From Beroe ovata (lineage: Eukaryota > Ctenophora > Nuda > Beroida > Beroidae), in NCBI GenBank assembly GCA_946803715.1, contig CAMPET010000048.1, positions 124,508-142,457 of the forward strand: DNA of 17,950 nucleotides. The letters run 5' to 3'. Position numbers and translations under genes: made by a program. Positions 16,607 through 17,950 of the stretch are shown piece after piece (the stretch's first letter is position 1; each line of letters begins with the position of its first letter). The notes under the pieces were generated by a model, which searched no databases, had not been told where the DNA came from, and saw only the letters and a list, made by a program, of their open reading frames with translations.

Positions 16607-17172
16607 TTTTAACAAAAAATTGGAATTCCTGGAGACAATTCTCGAGACGACAATGCCGTGATTTAAAAGTTAAATTGTGACACGAATCCTTTTGTGAAAA
16701 TAGAGGAGTTACTGACGTATCATTGTATAATTAGAGCCAAGTTCTCAGTCATTTTGCTCCAGCAATTAATACCTTGGTTTCGAACATAATACAACGGGTC
16801 AATAAATTTTGGAAATGATGTACTATGTTTACTGGGTAGGTACCTGATTTGAATAAATGATCCCCATTCTGACTTTGCTCTTTGAGCTTCCTAAACAGCA
16901 TCGATCATGAATTGATTTATTGTAGGATTTTACCCTACCGTCGGTGCGCGCGATTTTCAATCCGCCCCGACGATAAAATCCCGCCAGCAAGGGTAGGGTG
17001 AAATCCTACAAATTGATTTATCAAGGGTACGAAATCTAAGGTAAGCTATACATAGGCTACACATTTCTCCATTTCAAGGTCGCCATAACACTCGCACTAG
17101 AACTTCTAATGATATCCAATTCCTGCTGTCATATGCTTCATTCATATTTCATGATCATAATCGTTCATGTCG
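16607..17172. other. 566-bp spacer between two Helitron 3' ends
   Basis: No gene. This is the DNA between two inverted Helitron termini, presumably host sequence. It holds a 90-bp MITE; elsewhere I see nothing recognisable. Confidence 0.6.
16921..17010. mobile_element. 90-bp MITE with 11-bp target duplication
   Basis: The ends are 19-bp inverted repeats TGTAGGATTTYACCCTACC with one mismatch. AATTGATTTAT lies directly on both sides (16910-16920, 17011-17021). The inside has a second short inverted pair, CGTCGG and CCGACG. There is no coding capacity. A duplication of 9-11 bp is seen with Mutator-like transposases, so that superfamily is a possible source, but the evidence is thin. Confidence 0.8.
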
Positions 17173-17950
17173 GAACGTGCTGCCACGGACGGGCTGCGAG
17201 TTAAATCCATATCACGACTTTAATATGCATGAATTTATGTTGGGGAAAGACTGAGAGTGGCTGCGAAACCCAAACAATTTTAATTGTTTTTGGCTCTAAT
17301 ATCATTCTTTTTCGGCGCAAATTAGTCAAGTTGGAACCATATTAATTGTAACGATTTCAATTCATAAATGAAAATGTTGCCACAATTTTAAAGAACAGAA
17401 TTCGTGAATATAAATCAGAAAGATAAAAACAGGTAATATAGTTGACATCATTGATATGATTATCAAATATCAAATATGATTACACCTAAATAATTCAAAC
17501 TCATCATTAAAACTCATAGTATAGGTCTGTATTAAAGTACTGTAGGGTCCTGTGTTTCAAATCTATAACATAATCTGGTGTATAAGCACCAAAAGATTAC
17601 CATAGGAAGTTTTTACTATTAGGTATAGTGCGTGATGATTTATCAATATCAAAGCTGGATATCTTCTCCCGACATGAAGATGAATTGTAATAGTTCGTTG
17701 ATGAGGTAAAGACGCATAAACGGTATACTTTTTTGATGAAATATTGAACTGCTCAAGCGAGGTCGTACCAATGTACAATACGCATTAATCAGTGTATAAA
17801 CTCCACAGTCATACCCGTTCTTTTGTTTGACGGACTTACCATCAATGAATACAAACTCTGATTCTTGAAGCAGGTTGCTTGACCAGCCCATGGTGTACGC
17901 TGAATTTGCATAGCTGTACAGAGCGTTGAGGTGTTTGATGAAAAAGGAGC
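17173..17950 (-). mobile_element. Helitron copy 3, inverted, 3' end (runs off the window)
   Basis: The minus strand carries the end of the coding region, the full tail and the terminus at 17173. Positions 17281-17950 correspond base for base, with no indel, to the reverse complement of 13663-14332. It therefore supplies the 108 terminal bases missing from copy 1. Confidence 0.88.
17649..17950 (-). CDS. Helitron copy 3: C-terminal end of the Ulp1-like protease (partial)
   Basis: The last 100 or so codons, from FFIKHLNALYSYAN through WSSNLLQESEFVFIDGKS and KNGYDCGVYTL to the ending SGEDIQL, appear identical to copy 1. The catalytic Gln and Cys are present; His and Asp would lie beyond the window edge. 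The rest of the gene, if intact, continues to the right. Confidence 0.87.
   Translation of the reverse strand, partial: SFFIKHLNALYSYANSAYTMGWSSNLLQESEFVFIDGKSVKQKNGYDCGVYTLINAYCTLVRPRLSSSIFHQKSIPFMRLYLINELLQFIFMSGEDIQL

Overview
The window looks like nuclear DNA of an invertebrate animal, probably marine; the species cannot be read from the sequence. The evidence is GT-AG introns of 89-240 bp, a Helitron, a LINE retrotransposon, small inverted-repeat transposons and AT-rich tandem repeats. Five isolated N bases (7352, 7863, 10137, 14333, 14645) sit exactly where the sequence changes identity. They look like contig joins, so the order and orientation of the blocks is uncertain.

Block 1 (1-7351). 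A diverged ~144-bp tandem repeat (1-430) is followed by a nine-exon plus-strand gene that I assembled by hand (966-7063). Every splice junction keeps the frame. The predicted protein of about 912 codons joins an SGNH/GDSL-hydrolase-like domain, a KH RNA-binding domain, about 14 basic 13-residue repeats and a Cys/His-containing C-terminal region. An in-frame TAG inside the SGNH part suggests a decaying copy, an allelic defect or a base error. The fourth intron is swollen to 2.36 kb by a 2.24-kb foldback element. That element holds a 390-bp inverted-repeat transposon with an 8-bp target duplication, a short palindrome and a ~18-bp satellite.

Block 2 (7353-7862) is an N-terminal fragment of a Helitron-type protein. 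Block 3 (7864-10136, minus strand) is a decayed LINE with a zinc-knuckle ORF1 and an endonuclease-containing start of ORF2.

Block 4 (10138-14332) carries the C-terminal 1,275 or so codons of a Helitron replicase-helicase. In order these are the two Rep tyrosines, a complete PIF1 helicase, two AT-hooks and a complete Ulp1/C48-type cysteine protease. Block 5 (14334-14644) is a diverged copy of the Helitron 3' non-coding tail. Block 6 (14646-17950) has a second truncated Helitron copy on the plus strand, 566 bp of other DNA with a 90-bp MITE, and a third copy on the minus strand. The last 670 bp of that third copy look identical, inverted, to the end of block 4.

Functionally, the Helitron protein would nick and unwind DNA for rolling-circle transposition, and its C-terminal protease may process or deconjugate proteins. 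The SGNH-KH gene is the least familiar item. It points the same way as the Helitron fragments, and its repeats and C-terminus resemble N-terminal parts of some animal Helitron polyproteins as I recall them, so it may be Helitron-related.
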